Shown here piece by piece: positions 1 to 12,009 of a DNA stretch of 64,000 bases. Position 1 is the first letter of the stretch, and every line of letters begins with the position of its first letter. The DNA lies in the NCBI GenBank assembly GCA_030068145.1, contig JAPJBO010000170.1, positions 247,696 through 311,695 of the forward strand, in the 5' to 3' direction. The DNA comes from Diplonema papillatum. Its lineage: Eukaryota > Euglenozoa > Diplonemea > Diplonemida > Diplonemidae. Under the pieces are notes generated by a model. It worked only from the letters and a program-made list of their open reading frames with translations, had not been told where the DNA came from and searched no databases. A program made the translations under genes and the position numbers.

Positions 1-233
1 GAACGCGCTAAAAAGAACAGGCTGACATCGGCAGAAAGTCTGCGCGGGCACTTGCACCGACTTCAAGTGCCGCTTTTGCGCCGACTCCAAGTCGTGTGCA
101 CACTCGCGCGAGTTTGGCACGTCTTCATCCGCACGCAAGCTGCAGGCGGTAGTCGGGTTGCATCGACAGTCGGTGTGTCCGGCGCCAGGTGACGGCTGGG
201 CACGGCACGAGGCGATCGTGGCGAAGAACAGTG

Positions 234-3200
234 ATGACTACTCCGCACAGAAGCCCGCTGCGGTACCCTAGTCCTGTGCCTGGGGTGGGTGCGTTGAGTG
301 GGCGTGATGTTAGCCCTTGCCGCGAAGGCGACACCTCACTGAGGGAAAGTATTGTCCGGAGTAACACGGCCGGTATGTACTCGCAGCATCACCACCGCCA
401 CTCCGTGTTGGTCACCGACGAGGGCGAGGATCCTTCGGTGACAGTGTCGAAGATCGCTGCGTACGTTCAGGAGATGGAAGACAAGAAGCGCGTCCAGCAA
501 AAGAAGAGCAGAACGCAGCTGCTCTCAGAAGCCGGGCGAACCGAGAACTTGTCACTCGAACTCGGCACGCTGCGCAGGCAGCTCGTCACCGCAAGGGAAT
601 CCATCCGGACCCAAGCAAGCTCCGAAGAAGCCCTTCGAGACGAGGTGCACAGTCTAAAGCTTCAGCTGGCCAAGGAGAAGGAAGCCGCTGAAATCGTCCT
701 CCTGCAGATGCGGCCGCTGGAGCAGAAGATCGGCACCCTCGAGCAGACGTGCAAGCAGTCCGTGTCGAAGGCGGACCACGACAAGCTCAAAACGGAGTAC
801 AACAACATTCTCCATTCCAGCCTCTCGCTCCAGCGAGAAGCCGCGCAGCTGAAAGCCGAGCTCCTCGAACAGCAGAGCAAAGAAGGCCGCGAAGAGCGCC
901 ACCGGCTGCGGGAAGAGACGTGGAAAATAGAGCAGGTCCACCAAGAAGAGGTCATCCGGCTGCGCAAGCGCTTGGAGATCGTGAAGGAGGAGGCCGCGAA
1001 CGAGGCCGTGCAGCTGCGGCGTGCGCTCGAAGCTGACAAGAGGGAGCTGAGGGCAAGGTTGGAGGATTGCGTCCCGATCGACGACTACAACTTGCTCCGG
1101 GCCCGGCTGACCGAAAAGCAGCTGGAGATCGAAGAGCTGGCGAAGGACAAGGCGAACCTCGAACACGCCTCCGCGTCCCTCGTTCCCGCGTCCAGCCTCG
1201 AAGCTGCTGAACAGCAGCAGCTGCAGAGGGCGCAACAAGTCGAAGAGCTGGTTGCTGCCCTGAAAACCGAGAAGTCACTCCGGGCCACGGACCAGCAGCA
1301 CGTGCAGGCGCTCTCGGCTCAGGTAACCGAGCACCAGCAAACTGCGACCCGGCTCCGCACAGATGCCGCGCAGCTCGAGAACGACGCCTCCGAACTCCGC
1401 CAAAAGCTGCACAGCGCGACACACCTGCACGAGTCTCTCCTCGACAAGCACGAGCTCCTCGAGCGCCACAGCAAGGAGAACGAGAAACGTATGTCTTTCC
1501 CTTTTCCGCCTTTACCTGTCTCGTGTTTGTGCTTGGTTTGAGCTGGGGATAGCGACTTCTTTGCACCCCATGGCTGGCGTCATGAAAAAGGTGGTGGGTG
1601 ACAGGGTTGCTGTCGCAAAGCTCAACGTGCTGCTCGAAGAGAATTAGACCACGACATACAAAGGAGGAGTTCGAACAGTGTTGGCTCCGGAGCCGATTTA
1701 GGATCCCCTGCTGTGCACACGATCGTACCGGTGCGATGGTGCTTTCCTGCCCGAAGCGCGCCGTAGCTGGGCAACGTTCTTACGTGCCAATTAGATAGCC
1801 AAACTTTCTGAAACGTGCATGATCCACCCATCAACACCCAATGGGTGTTGATCTCCAGAAGATCAACACCCATATTAGCACCCATCAACACCCAATGGGT
1901 GTTGATCTCCAGAAGATCAACACCCATCAACACCCAATTGGTGTTGATCTCCAGAAGATCAACACCCATTAACACCCATTAACACCCATCAACACCCAAT
2001 GGGTGTTGATCTCCAGAAGATCAACACCCATCAACACCCAATGGGTGTTGATCTCCAGAAGATCAACACCCATTAACACCCATCAACACCCAATGGGCGT
2101 TGATCTCCAGAAGATCAACACCCATTAACACCCATCAACACCCAATGGGTGTTGATCTCCAGAAGATCAACACCCAATAACACCCATCAACACCCAATGG
2201 GTGTTGATCTCCAGAAGATCAACACCCATTAACACCCATCAGCACCCAATGGGTGTTGATCTCCAGAAGATCAACACCCATTAACACCCATCAACACCCA
2301 ATGGGTGTTGATCTCCAGAAGATCAACACCCATTAACACCCATCAACACCCAATGGGCGTTGATCTCCAGAAGATCAACACCCATTAACACCCATCAACA
2401 CCCAATGGGTGTTGATCTCCAGAAGATCAACACCCATCAAACAACACCCAATGGGTGTTGATCTCCAGAAGATCAACACCCATTAACACCCATCAACACC
2501 CAATGGGTGTTGATCTCCACAAGATCAACACCCAATGGTGTTGATCTCCAGAAGATCAACACCCATTAACACCCATCAACACCCAATGGGTGTTGATCTC
2601 CAGAAGATCAACACCCAATGGTGTTGATCTCCAGAACTCTGGAGATCAACTCTGGAGGTCTGTTGCCTCGACCACCATTCCGTCATTCGTACTCGCCGAA
2701 TAGAGCTGCTGCCCCACCCCACTATTTGTAGTAACCGGCCAGAAGCGTACAGTGCGTCTCTGCCTCACACGATGGCTCACGCTCTTGAGAGGAGCCACAA
2801 GCACGGAACCCAGATACCCTCCACCACACAGTCTTGGACAAGAGTCAGCGAGATCACGAAGCTCTGTTGCTATCTGAGCGGCATCTGAATGAGCAGCTTG
2901 AGGCATTGAAGAGGGACAAAACGGAGTGCGAAGCCAACGTGGTCTTGCTAACCGCTTCGATGCAGGAGCTGAGGAGCGAACTGCATATGGAGCAGACGAA
3001 GAATCACGCTCTTGAATCGAAGATCTCGTCTCTTGAGGGTATGCCTTGTTGAATGTTAGCCATTGTTACTTTCTGACTGACAACGAACAGCATACAGGGC
3101 TGCCAGATTTGCGAACTGGGACCGGTAAAAGTGTCGTTGCGCAAAACGATAAAAACGCTTATATTCTGGCAAAAGAAAGGGCACGTCGAAAAGGGCCTTC

Positions 3201-4064
3201 TTGAAGCCCCACGAGTTGGAATCGCTCGGTGGGTGGTTGTTGCACGCGTCCGCGGTGGCTGAAGTCGTTGAGGTTACGCTGAAGTTCATGCGGCGCGCGA
3301 TCAACTCGATCAACAACGACACAGGCTGCCTCAGATGCAGAGGTGCTTTCTCCGCGTGTTCGTGCGTGGGTCCCCTGGACGAACAGTTTCGTGTTGCCTA
3401 CGCAGTGTAAGTGACAATGGCTTTGGTGCCCCTCGTTGGCAGGTCATAGGTCCTCATGGTCAGGCGTCCAGGGCCCGCAGGCTGTCGTAGCAAGTGGGAT
3501 CCTAGACAAAGCAGCAGAACGGAGTAGGAAAGTGGACAACACGTCCTAATGATCCACCGCGACCAGACCAAAGCAAGACACCACCCCCCACCAAAACCGG
3601 ATATCAGTTTTAAGAAGAGAGGATTGCTCACTATTATTTGGGGTTCAGAAAGCCTTGCACCCGGGGCTATCGTGTAAGTCAAACCACTACTTCCAGGCGA
3701 CCTCGACACCCAGACCAGCAAGGCCATTGCGCAGCAGAAGTCGTACGAAGCGACCTTCGAAGACATGCAGCGGGAGAACACGGCGCTGAACACGACACTT
3801 GGCGAGACGCAGCGTGAGTTCCGGCAACGCGAAGTCCGCCTCGTCGACGTCGAGTCATCGTTCCAAGAGGTCCAGACGGTCAACGAGCACCTCGAAGAGC
3901 AGTGCCAAAAGACGCTGCAGACGGCGGCGGCGCTCAAAACCCAGCTCACCGACGCCAAAAAGCAGCTCGCGGCGCGGGAAGACCGCGTTGCCTCCCTCAG
4001 CGAGAACCTGGCGGCATGCCAAGCCGCCCTGAAAGCCTCCGAATCGAAGCTCAGGCTGTATCAG
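234..4064 (+). CDS. Coiled-coil protein gene, three exons visible (3' end unresolved)
   Basis: Predicted long coiled-coil (structural or cytoskeletal-type) protein; I do not recognise the family. Exons read as 234-1488, 2832-3038 and 3697-4064, with donors GTATGT, GTATGC and GTTTGT and acceptors CACAG and TCCAG. All junctions keep frame (phase 1 each time), and the heptad-like E/K/Q/L-rich pattern continues across them, which supports the splicing. The first ~75 residues are Ser/His/Pro-rich and non-helical; the rest is almost entirely predicted alpha-helix without zinc, kinase or membrane motifs. The open frame upstream of ATG 234 begins at a GTG; ATG 375 is an alternative start. The exon after 4064 was not found; without splicing there the frame would stop at 4217 inside a ~70-bp tandem duplication (4090-4225). 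The 1.34-kb first intron is dominated by a palindromic repeat array. Confidence 0.65.
1822..2645. repeat. Intronic palindromic tandem array
   Basis: About 16 copies of a roughly 50-bp unit. Each holds an inverted repeat with 11-bp arms (ATCAACACCCA and TGGGTGTTGAT around one central A), then CTCCAGAAG, then the arm sequence again and a short ATTAACACCC linker. Units differ by a few substitutions and by short deletions near the right end, as expected for unequal exchange. It lies wholly inside the first intron of the coiled-coil gene, so the pre-mRNA could fold into serial hairpins. Confidence 0.9.
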
Positions 4065-6560
4065 GTTTGTCGCAACGTTGTGTGTTTGGGCACGCCGAAA
4101 TACGGCATGGAGGGTGTACCTGGCTTAGTCAAGCGAAGGAGACATGTGGATAACGAAGCCGAAATACGGCATGGAGGGCGTACCCGGCTTAGTCAAGCGA
4201 AGGAGACACGTGGATAACAAAGCCGAAATAGCCCACAAGAAAGGAAGAGGATGGGGATGAGCGAAAAAAGGAAGAACGCCAAGTGTTGCCAGCAAAAGCT
4301 AGAAGTCGCAAGGACATGCTTGAAATGGGATTGCGATCATCACCGCACTGGTCCCATCTGCACTGTGTTTCAGCCACTGACACATAAGGCGAACCATCAG
4401 CGCCTGTCCGCAGACAGGACAGCGGTGTTCAGGCCACCGTCGTCGAAGTCTCCCGTAGGGTACTTCGCGTATGCTGCCCGCAGCTCGGTGGACTCTTTTA
4501 CCTGTGGTAATTTAGCCATGGTCGGTGCTGCGGCAGCTCTATGTCCACTGTGCTTGACTTCGCAGATTGCCTCCACAAAAAGAAGACAAGTCAGTGCGCT
4601 AGCGATCGCAGTCACCAACAGGGTGGGTGCCCTGATATTTTTTTAGAGCGAAAGTTCGCTTGAAACTCCGGGGGTTTAAAGTCTCCGGGTGACCTTCGTC
4701 GTTATGGGAAGATATCCTGTGTGCTCTGGGGGTCGTAAGAGTGGTGGTTACACGAGGTATGAGGATCGGTGGGTACCTTGGTTGTTGGGCATTGGTGGTT
4801 TCGGCCATTGTCCACATACCTTACTTACGGTAGGCCCTCCTCAGTATGGTGCCGCAGTAGTCTGTCTTCTTGGTACCGCATGGCCGGTTTTAACTGTCTG
4901 CTGGTTGTCGGGGCCTTCTTCCCAAGACGGATTTGCCTGTGCCCTAGCAGCATGGGTGGTTCTGACTGTACCGAGTTATGTCACTTGCTTTATATGATCC
5001 CATTTTGACGGCCACGAGGAGAAAATCCTGATGTTGCAGACGCACTGCAACCTATAAATCCTCCTTTCACGCAGAGTCATTTCACCGAGTTCGTAAAGCC
5101 GTCGTTCGCGGCAGCGAAGAAAGCCGGGATACTTTCCGGCGGCTAGCCTGGATGCACACGTCGTTCTCTTCATTCGAACAAGAGCACGATGGCGCAACGG
5201 CTCGACGCAAAGGCAGCCCCCGTTTCGACAGACTGCCTGGGACATGTCAATGGCTGGAGACGCACAGCTCAATCTTCGGCAATGACGAGGTTCGTGCAAA
5301 TCGTTCCTCAACGCTAGACGCATCTCTCCACTCCGTGCTCGATTCTCGTTGTCGAAAAAAATGGATCAACCCGGGTGGACACTTTCAAGAGAAGACAGTC
5401 CCCAGAAATGCGTGTGTATTTCCAACAAGGCCACCCAGTGAGGTCGAGCACCGCCGGATACACCTCCGGCGTTGCCGTGCCTACGCTGCGGCCAATGACG
5501 ACCTAATAGACGCCACCGGTGCATCAAGTTCCGCAGCGGATAACCTTTCTCAGTTCTTGTTGGGGAAAATGGTCCCTTCCTCTCCCCCCACCTGTGCATA
5601 CAAGGACCGATGCAGAAGTGGGTCTTCCGAAGCGTCCCGCGAGAGTCACGCGAGGCCCGTCTGTTCGCTCGCTGCTGTGAACAACCACACTACTCTTGCC
5701 TTGCCTTGCAGCACCTCGTAGATCTGAGGCGTTTCCTGCACCCTCCACTCATTCCGCTCTCTCCCTAGACAGAGGGCGCGATGTTAGATTTGTCTTACTT
5801 GTTGAAAAGCCGATCCTCCCGCATACAACGTTTCTCTCACTTGCTCTAACGCTTTCAACGCCTTGCTTCGCCCAGAGCCAACAGGTTCCACGATGAGACA
5901 CAGTGTCGAGCGAATACCGAGCCAATGGATCCTACTCCAAGCCACCAGATACAGCCGCGACCCGTGAACGGGCATGGATACCTCCCGCCCCGGATGATGC
6001 AGGCGTCTCTTCTTGAAGGAAGAGTTGGCCCTTCAGACGCTTAACGGGGGGATAGGGTCAACTATCCTGGCAGCTGCAAATCCTTCGCGGAGTAAAATGT
6101 CGTGTTACGGGGAACACCGAAGACCTGCAAAACATTAGACCACCAGGGTTAGTGGCGGTCCACAATTAGTTCAGATACGTTCGGCAGAACAAGGTAATGA
6201 AACCCACCAGATGCTTAGCAACTGGGTCGCCCACTTACTGTCGAAAGCAAGCCTGCAACGAGTGACTCTGCGTGGACGCACCTTTGGGCTGGAGGCCGAA
6301 CGAACGTCAATCAAAAGCATTCCCGACTTGAAGAACCACCAGGATCGACTCTCTCCAGCGTATATCTTCAGCCACGCGGTTGCGAGTTTGCGAGTCCAGA
6401 CGGGTCGCACCAACCGGGCCTGGTTTTTAGAGTTAAAGTTCGCTTGAGATTCCGGGATTTTAGGGTCTCCGGGTGACCTTTGTTAAATGGGTTCGCTTAG
6501 ACTTTTCGTGTATTAGGTCGCGCCGGCAATAGAGGCAGCGCAGGTCCTCCGAGAGAGGCG
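4065..6560. other. No supported gene; diverged direct repeats
   Basis: Two ~70-bp tandem copies lie at 4090-4225 (GCCGAAATACGGCATGGAGG core). A ~60-bp direct repeat occurs at about 4640-4705 and again at 6424-6484 (AAAGTTCGCTTGA...CTCCGGGTGACCTT), suggesting that the 1.8 kb between them was flanked by copies of an element or duplicated. ORFs here are short, without codon bias or recognisable domains. Confidence 0.5.
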
Positions 6561-6610
6561 GGGGAAAGGGAGGAAAGGGACGGGGCGTGCGGGGAGGAGC
6601 ACGGGAGGAA

Positions 6611-6726
6611 GACCTGCGGATCGTCGAGATGCCGAAAAGCCGCGCCGGACCGCCGCAGGTGCCGTCGATATGCGTCGTCTGCGGGGCATCGGGGCAGCCC
6701 GGGCAGCAGAGAAAGAGCGGCTACAA
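6611..6726 (+). CDS. Possible 5' exon with a CxxC motif
   Basis: An open segment beginning at an ATG near 6629 encodes a short peptide with CVVCGASGQPGQQRKSGYK and ends at a good donor (AAG/GTATAC at about 6726). It lies on the same strand as the large disordered-protein ORF at 7.2-9.8 kb and could be its first exon, which would add half of a zinc-binding module. A second cysteine pair is encoded at about 7075-7125 before a strong donor-like GTAAGT. The connecting exons cannot be fixed from sequence alone. Confidence 0.3.
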
Positions 6727-7191
6727 GGTATACTCTTTCGTTTTGTTATGGTCGGCAAAGCATTGTTGCCGCGCTGCTAAAATATTGGTAGCTGGCGTCT
6801 GGTTGGAGTTTGGGCGTCGCGTTTTGGGCCGGCCACTGCAACGATGCAACGACAGATGTATGTGCTGCGAACAAGGAAAAAGAGCGCTACCTGTGGATTC
6901 CGGTCAAAATTGCTCACCAAACCGGTGCCCAGGACATTGACCCCAGGGGTACAGTGACGTGGTTGCAGCAAACTACTACTAGACGGCGCCGGAAGAAGAA
7001 CGGCACATCCGCGACGGTGTCACTGTTTGCAAAAGAATGGAACAGAAACTGCGCCGGGCTGCTGGCTGAATTGCTCCCTTCAAGAACACACAACCTCAAC
7101 ACAGTGCAAGCCGTGCATCGGAAAGCGAAGTAAGTCAGCCCTGCGCAAGGCCGTGCAACAAGTGCAAGTGAAGGCACATCTCGAACTGCCG

Positions 7192-9765
7192 ATGGCGAGC
7201 GACACGCCGGAGACGAGGTGTAACGGAACCAGCGAAGCGAGCACTGTGCACCCCGTTCAGAGCTGCGTGTCACCCTTGCAGCTCCCGAGCAGCTACACGG
7301 GATGCGAGCAAGTCTCGCCAGCTGCGGGGAACGCGCAGGATCTGCTTGACGCTGACATGCCGGACGACGTTGGCATGCAGCCGCACGAAAGAGCGTCGTC
7401 CAGTGCATCTCATCAATCGCACGGGACTGACGGGACAGTTCCGAGCGTTGCACGGGAGGCGATCGAGGACATCGGCGACGAGCAACTACCCGCGTCGACG
7501 CTGCCGTCCCCGTTGCTGCCGTGCAACGGGGTTGACGAACGGTTGAAGCACGTGACGCCTTGCTTTGAAGAAGTGCCCGTTGCGGACGTGCCCCAGGCAG
7601 ACTTCACCGACGCAGACCTCGACGAGATCCTGCACGCTGAAACGTGGAACCGTGCCTCTCCTGTTGCTCAAGCCTTGCAATCGCGCACGCACCTCATGGT
7701 ACGAAGCAACGACTGCGGCGACAGCAGTGACGATGACAGTGACGTCGATGAGATGGGGAAGGCGCTGTCCCCTGACTTCTCGCGGCATATGAGTACGCAG
7801 AGCAAAGTCACCTTCAGCGAAGTCGTTGACTACGCTAAATTGAGCGAGTCGCGCGAGCGGGAAACGCCCCCCGTCGGCGACGCCATGAAGGCATACGGAC
7901 GCAGTGTCCCGCCGAGCGACCAAGGCGTCCTCGACACGACCCCACGACGGGTCCCGGCGCACGCCCCGCACGAACGGCGCAACCAGTACCTGAACGTGGC
8001 CCCTGCCAGCTCCGCCCGATCGCCGGTTGACTTCTTGCTTGCGCCCGCCCAACTCCACCCGAGTCATGTGAAGGCGTTCCGCGAGAAGCTGTCGACCTCC
8101 GGGAGGGCGCCGTCGTCCGATTCGGGTGCAACGCTGCCCCGCCGACCGAGCGAGATCCAGCCGGAAAGCCAGCTGACAGATGACTTCAGCGACGAAGAAA
8201 GCGACGAGATGAACCAGCGTTCGGTTCCCGGCGGATACCACTTCAAACGGCATTCCAGGTTCACTGCCGCGGCTGGAGCGATGCCGCAATCGAGGCAGAA
8301 AGTATGGGGTGTCCCCATGCCGGAAGATGGCCGTGATGGTGGTTCAGTGGTCGAGAGTGACCGAAGGCATTCCTATCGCCCAGGTGCTGTCAGGAAAGGT
8401 GCATCGTGGGCCGCACCTTGCGACACAACCGACGACTCCGACACGTCGGACGCGTTCGCAGCGCACGAGCAGTCGGCGCATCTCTCGCCTTACCCTTCTT
8501 CCGACAACGAGCTGAGGCCGCGGAAGCTCATGTCGTCGTCAATCCTCAGCAGGGACACCGACGAAGACGCGCGACGCCCGCACCACGACCCGCTGGCACC
8601 ACCCACGGCGGACTGCAGCGTCACGTCTCTGAAAGCAGCGCACCCGCCCGCGTCGCAGAGCAGCTTCTCTCACGACGGGATGCCCCACGACGCGTTGCCG
8701 TCGGTCCCCCCCGCCCGGGAGAAGAGCACCCCCCGCGGGCGCGACGACGGGGCCAGCCACTTGGACCGGAAGGCGCTCGCCATCATCGCGGCGTCCGGGT
8801 TCAGCAGCAAGACGCTCTCCGGCGGAGAAGACGGGTTTCTCGCCGCCTTCGGCGGGAAGAAGGGGGGTTCGAAGCGGGGTCGGTCGCTGGAGGCGCGGCT
8901 GGAGAGCCTCGCGAAGGACGCCGCCGGCTCGGACGGCCGCCGGGAGTCGAAGGGGTCGGCCGGGTGCTCTGCACGCAGCGGCTTTTCGGCGGGCAGGGGC
9001 ATCCTGCGCAAGAGCAGAGGCGAGAAGCCGGCGAGGCAGAAGCCCGACCCCCTCATCCACCACCTCGCGCGGCACCTGCAGGAGATCAGCCGCCGCGGCA
9101 GCAGCAGCAGCGGCCGCGCTGGGCAGGGCGCCGACCCGATCTGGGTCTTCGGCGAGTACTCTGCGGGCCGGTCCCGCCGGTCGCTGTCGATGCCCGCCGA
9201 GTCGTGGCGCGGCGCCTCGGAAGGCAACGCGGCCCCCGCGCTTCACGGGCTGCCGGCTCACAGGAGCACCGGCCCGCCACCCTCCCCGCCCCGCAGGGAA
9301 GAGAGCGGGTGCGAGAGGACCGAGGCGCCGGCGGAGGCTGCCGCGAGCTTCCTCGCCTCGCTCGCTTACCCCGCGAAGCCGGCCCCCGCGGCAGAGGCGC
9401 CCCCGCCCGGGCTTCCTTCCCGGCTGCCGCCCGCGTCGCCGGTGGCGCCGCCGGGGCCGCCGTTCCGGGTCGGCGGCGGCGGGCTCCCGAGCGGCAGGAA
9501 GCCGGCGCCGGTGTTCTACCACCGTGACCCGCTCCACTTCGACTCGCCCGCCCGCGCCTTCGGGTACTTCTCCGAGTCGTTCCAAAAGCCGCAGGCCGGG
9601 ATGCCGGACGGCATGCCGGAAGCCGAGTACCGGCAAATGGTGGCTGCCGGCGTGCCGGCGCCGTACTGGGACGTGCCCGGGCTTCCGGTTGAGGAAAAAG
9701 GGCACAGGGCCCTGCTGCGGGACGCGTTTTTGAAGGGGAGGGAGTCGTGGAGCCAGGCCGCGTGA
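7192..9765 (+). CDS. Large, mostly disordered protein
   Basis: Protein of 857 residues from ATG 7192; the frame is open upstream to 7027, so more N-terminal coding sequence may be spliced on. It is dominated by Ser, Pro, Asp, Arg and Gly, with acidic serine clusters (DSSDDDSDVDE near residue 185; DDFSDEESDE near 330; TTDDSDTSD near 420) resembling casein-kinase-type sites, and a very GC-rich Pro/Ala half. The only segment that looks folded is the C-terminal ~85 residues (FYHRDPLHFDSPARAFGYF to the stop). No known domain recognised. That C-terminal segment is repeated in decayed form directly downstream, so it has been a duplication source. Function unknown; strong codon bias and 2.6 kb of open frame make it a real gene. 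Confidence 0.7.
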   Translation: MASDTPETRCNGTSEASTVHPVQSCVSPLQLPSSYTGCEQVSPAAGNAQDLLDADMPDDVGMQPHERASSSASHQSHGTDGTVPSVAREAIEDIGDEQLPASTLPSPLLPCNGVDERLKHVTPCFEEVPVADVPQADFTDADLDEILHAETWNRASPVAQALQSRTHLMVRSNDCGDSSDDDSDVDEMGKALSPDFSRHMSTQSKVTFSEVVDYAKLSESRERETPPVGDAMKAYGRSVPPSDQGVLDTTPRRVPAHAPHERRNQYLNVAPASSARSPVDFLLAPAQLHPSHVKAFREKLSTSGRAPSSDSGATLPRRPSEIQPESQLTDDFSDEESDEMNQRSVPGGYHFKRHSRFTAAAGAMPQSRQKVWGVPMPEDGRDGGSVVESDRRHSYRPGAVRKGASWAAPCDTTDDSDTSDAFAAHEQSAHLSPYPSSDNELRPRKLMSSSILSRDTDEDARRPHHDPLAPPTADCSVTSLKAAHPPASQSSFSHDGMPHDALPSVPPAREKSTPRGRDDGASHLDRKALAIIAASGFSSKTLSGGEDGFLAAFGGKKGGSKRGRSLEARLESLAKDAAGSDGRRESKGSAGCSARSGFSAGRGILRKSRGEKPARQKPDPLIHHLARHLQEISRRGSSSSGRAGQGADPIWVFGEYSAGRSRRSLSMPAESWRGASEGNAAPALHGLPAHRSTGPPPSPPRREESGCERTEAPAEAAASFLASLAYPAKPAPAAEAPPPGLPSRLPPASPVAPPGPPFRVGGGGLPSGRKPAPVFYHRDPLHFDSPARAFGYFSESFQKPQAGMPDGMPEAEYRQMVAAGVPAPYWDVPGLPVEEKGHRALLRDAFLKGRESWSQAA

Positions 9766-9839
9766 CCTCGCATCCTCTGCACCGTATTGTCTCCGCCCTG
9801 CTAAGATTTTCCCCCCAGAGCCCCTGTTCCGAGTCGGTG

Positions 9840-10420
9840 GTGGCAGCCCCCCAAGTCGTCGTCGGTGTTTCACCACCGGGACCCGCTCCACTTCGACTCG
9901 CCCGCCCGCGCCTTCGGGTACTTCTCCGAGTTGTTCCAAAAGCCGCAGGCCGGGATGCCGGACGGGATGCCGGACCGGCAAATGGGGGTGTGCCCAGTCT
10001 TCCCGTTGGGGAAAAAGGTCACAGGGCCCTGCTGCGGGACGAGTTTTTGAAGGGAAGAGAGTCGTGGAGCCAGGCCGCGTGACCTCGCATCCTCTCGGCA
10101 CCTTCTAGGACGTGCTGGCGGTAAAAGAACACAGAGCCCTGCCGTTTTTGAAAGCGCCGTACTGGTACGTGCCTGCGGCGGCAGGACACAGGGCCCTGCT
10201 GCGGGGACGCGTTGGTGAAAGGAAGGGAGTCGTGGAGCCAGGCCGCGTGACCTCGCATCCTCTCGGCACCGTTCTAGGACGTGCTGGCGGTAAAAGGACA
10301 CAGGGCCCTGCTGCGGGGACCCGTTTTTGAAAGCGCCGTACTGGTACGTGCCTGCGGCGGCAGGACACAGGGCCCTGCTGGAAGGGAGTCGTGGAGCCAG
10401 GCCGCGTGACCTAGCATCCT
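9840..10420 (+). pseudogene. Tandem partial duplicates of the upstream gene's 3' end
   Basis: The 3' terminal coding part of the preceding gene (about 9515-9765) is repeated at least three more times: about 9865-10085 (most complete, with the HRDPLHFDSPARAFGYFSE core and the same SWSQAA ending), then shorter remnants near 10130-10260 and 10280-10420 keeping GGACACAGGGCCCTGCTG and GGAGTCGTGGAGCCAGGCCGCGTGACC. Frames are broken, and each copy retains the original stop context. Confidence 0.8.
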
Positions 10421-10429
10421 CGGCGCCGG

Positions 10430-12000
10430 ACCGCGATCGAGGCGAAAGGGCGCAGGACCGTTTTCGCCGTCGCGATGCAAAATTGAAAGGTCGGGCACAG
10501 GCAGTGATTCTGACGGTTGTGTTCAAGATCGTCGTGACGCCTCAGGACACTCAGGCTTCAGAAAAGACTTGCAACAAACAAGCGGACGTGTTGTCGGAAG
10601 GGAATTTTCGGCGAGCGTTCCAGCCCCGTACCGAGGACCTTCCTGGGCTTCCCCGCAAGGAGAAAGGAAGCCGGGTCCTGATTTCGATCCACGCATTTTT
10701 GAAGTTTCCCTACGTCTTCCGTTCGATTCGTGTCGTTAGATGGGCTCATCCCTCTGTCGATGTCTTCTTCTGCTGGGTACGTTTTTGGAACGGGAAGGAG
10801 GGTGCTGTGCTCCAACATATGTACGACGTCATATTCCGGCTCCCCCTCTGTCCTTTCCTTTTTTTCTTTTTCCCAAGGCTGTGAATCGGTTTCGAACCTG
10901 GAAACATTCACCGGATAGCGGCTTTTTGCCGAGGCTTGGCCTGGGGACCTGTTCGATGCTACAGAGGCTGGATCTTGCGTATTCAGATGGGTGCTGATGG
11001 CAGCCAGCTTCACGTGAGGAAACACCCGCGGCAGTTGCACGTTGAAGATGCCAGCGGCCAGCGCTGTCGCACATCTACTTTTGTGTAAAAGCTCCTGCTT
11101 TGTAGGAAATGCTAGGAGACTGCCAGTTGCGATAGATCAAAGGAGGTAAATGTGCTGTAGCCCACACGAAACACAGGTAAATCTGGGTTTAGTGGCGGGC
11201 GTAAGCGTTCAACAAAAAAGACCCGTATTGTTTTCTCCCCCTCTAGCCTCCTTCGAAATGAGCACAAGGCAGTCCCTCGAGTATTTTTCTTCGACGAAAG
11301 CACCACTGCGTTTCTCTCCGCCGGCAACCGGCCAAAGTCTTTGGAAGCCCTACATAAAATTCCCGTAAAGCATTCCGCAAAGCAGGTTCCGAGAAGCTTC
11401 CGGAAAGCCTCCAGCCGGCATTCTTTCCCCCGAAACTCGTCCTGGTGTCCAGCCCCGGTTGTGAACTTCGCCACTTTTTTTTTGTGTACCAAAGACCGGG
11501 ACCTTAGAGCCCGTCGAATTATTTGTTGTCAACCACAGAACACGCTCAAAAGCTTCTCTAAAAAAGGAAAAGTAAGCCACATGGTTCTATCGTTAGATCG
11601 AAATTTTGGCAAAATGAAGAAGTCTATCGAAACTATCGAAAACGATATGGTAAGATGCGTACACGATCATACCGAACGTACTAATGCAATAGCCGCACAT
11701 ACGACCAAAACCACTCCCGCAATCCGGAGTGGGAGTCCGGGGTCTTTTTCCTGCCACCCACTACCATATCTTTCCTAAAGCGAGACTAACCGTTGAGTTT
11801 CGCAACCTCCGAACCTGAACTGCTCAGCAGCAACCCACCTGCGAGTTCCTGATTACTCTAGAGCAATTTGCTCAAGCCCACAAGATTTCACCAACCGAGA
11901 TGAAATAGGCGTAGAAGAGTTTACTCAACTTGACGAACGGGAGATTCGGGAATACCTTGCAGTACGAGTTACGGTACTTGGAAACGAGGTTGCACTGATG
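10430..12000. other. No supported gene
   Basis: Moderately AT-rich sequence with only short ORFs and no recognisable protein, RNA or repeat family. T- and A-rich tracts occur at about 10855-10875 and 11475. Confidence 0.4.
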
Positions 12001-12009
12001 CCTGCAAGA

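Noticed and set aside
8539-10101. 520-codon minus-strand frame
   Set aside because: Antisense shadow in very GC-rich DNA of the 7.2-9.8 kb gene and its duplicates; no domain.
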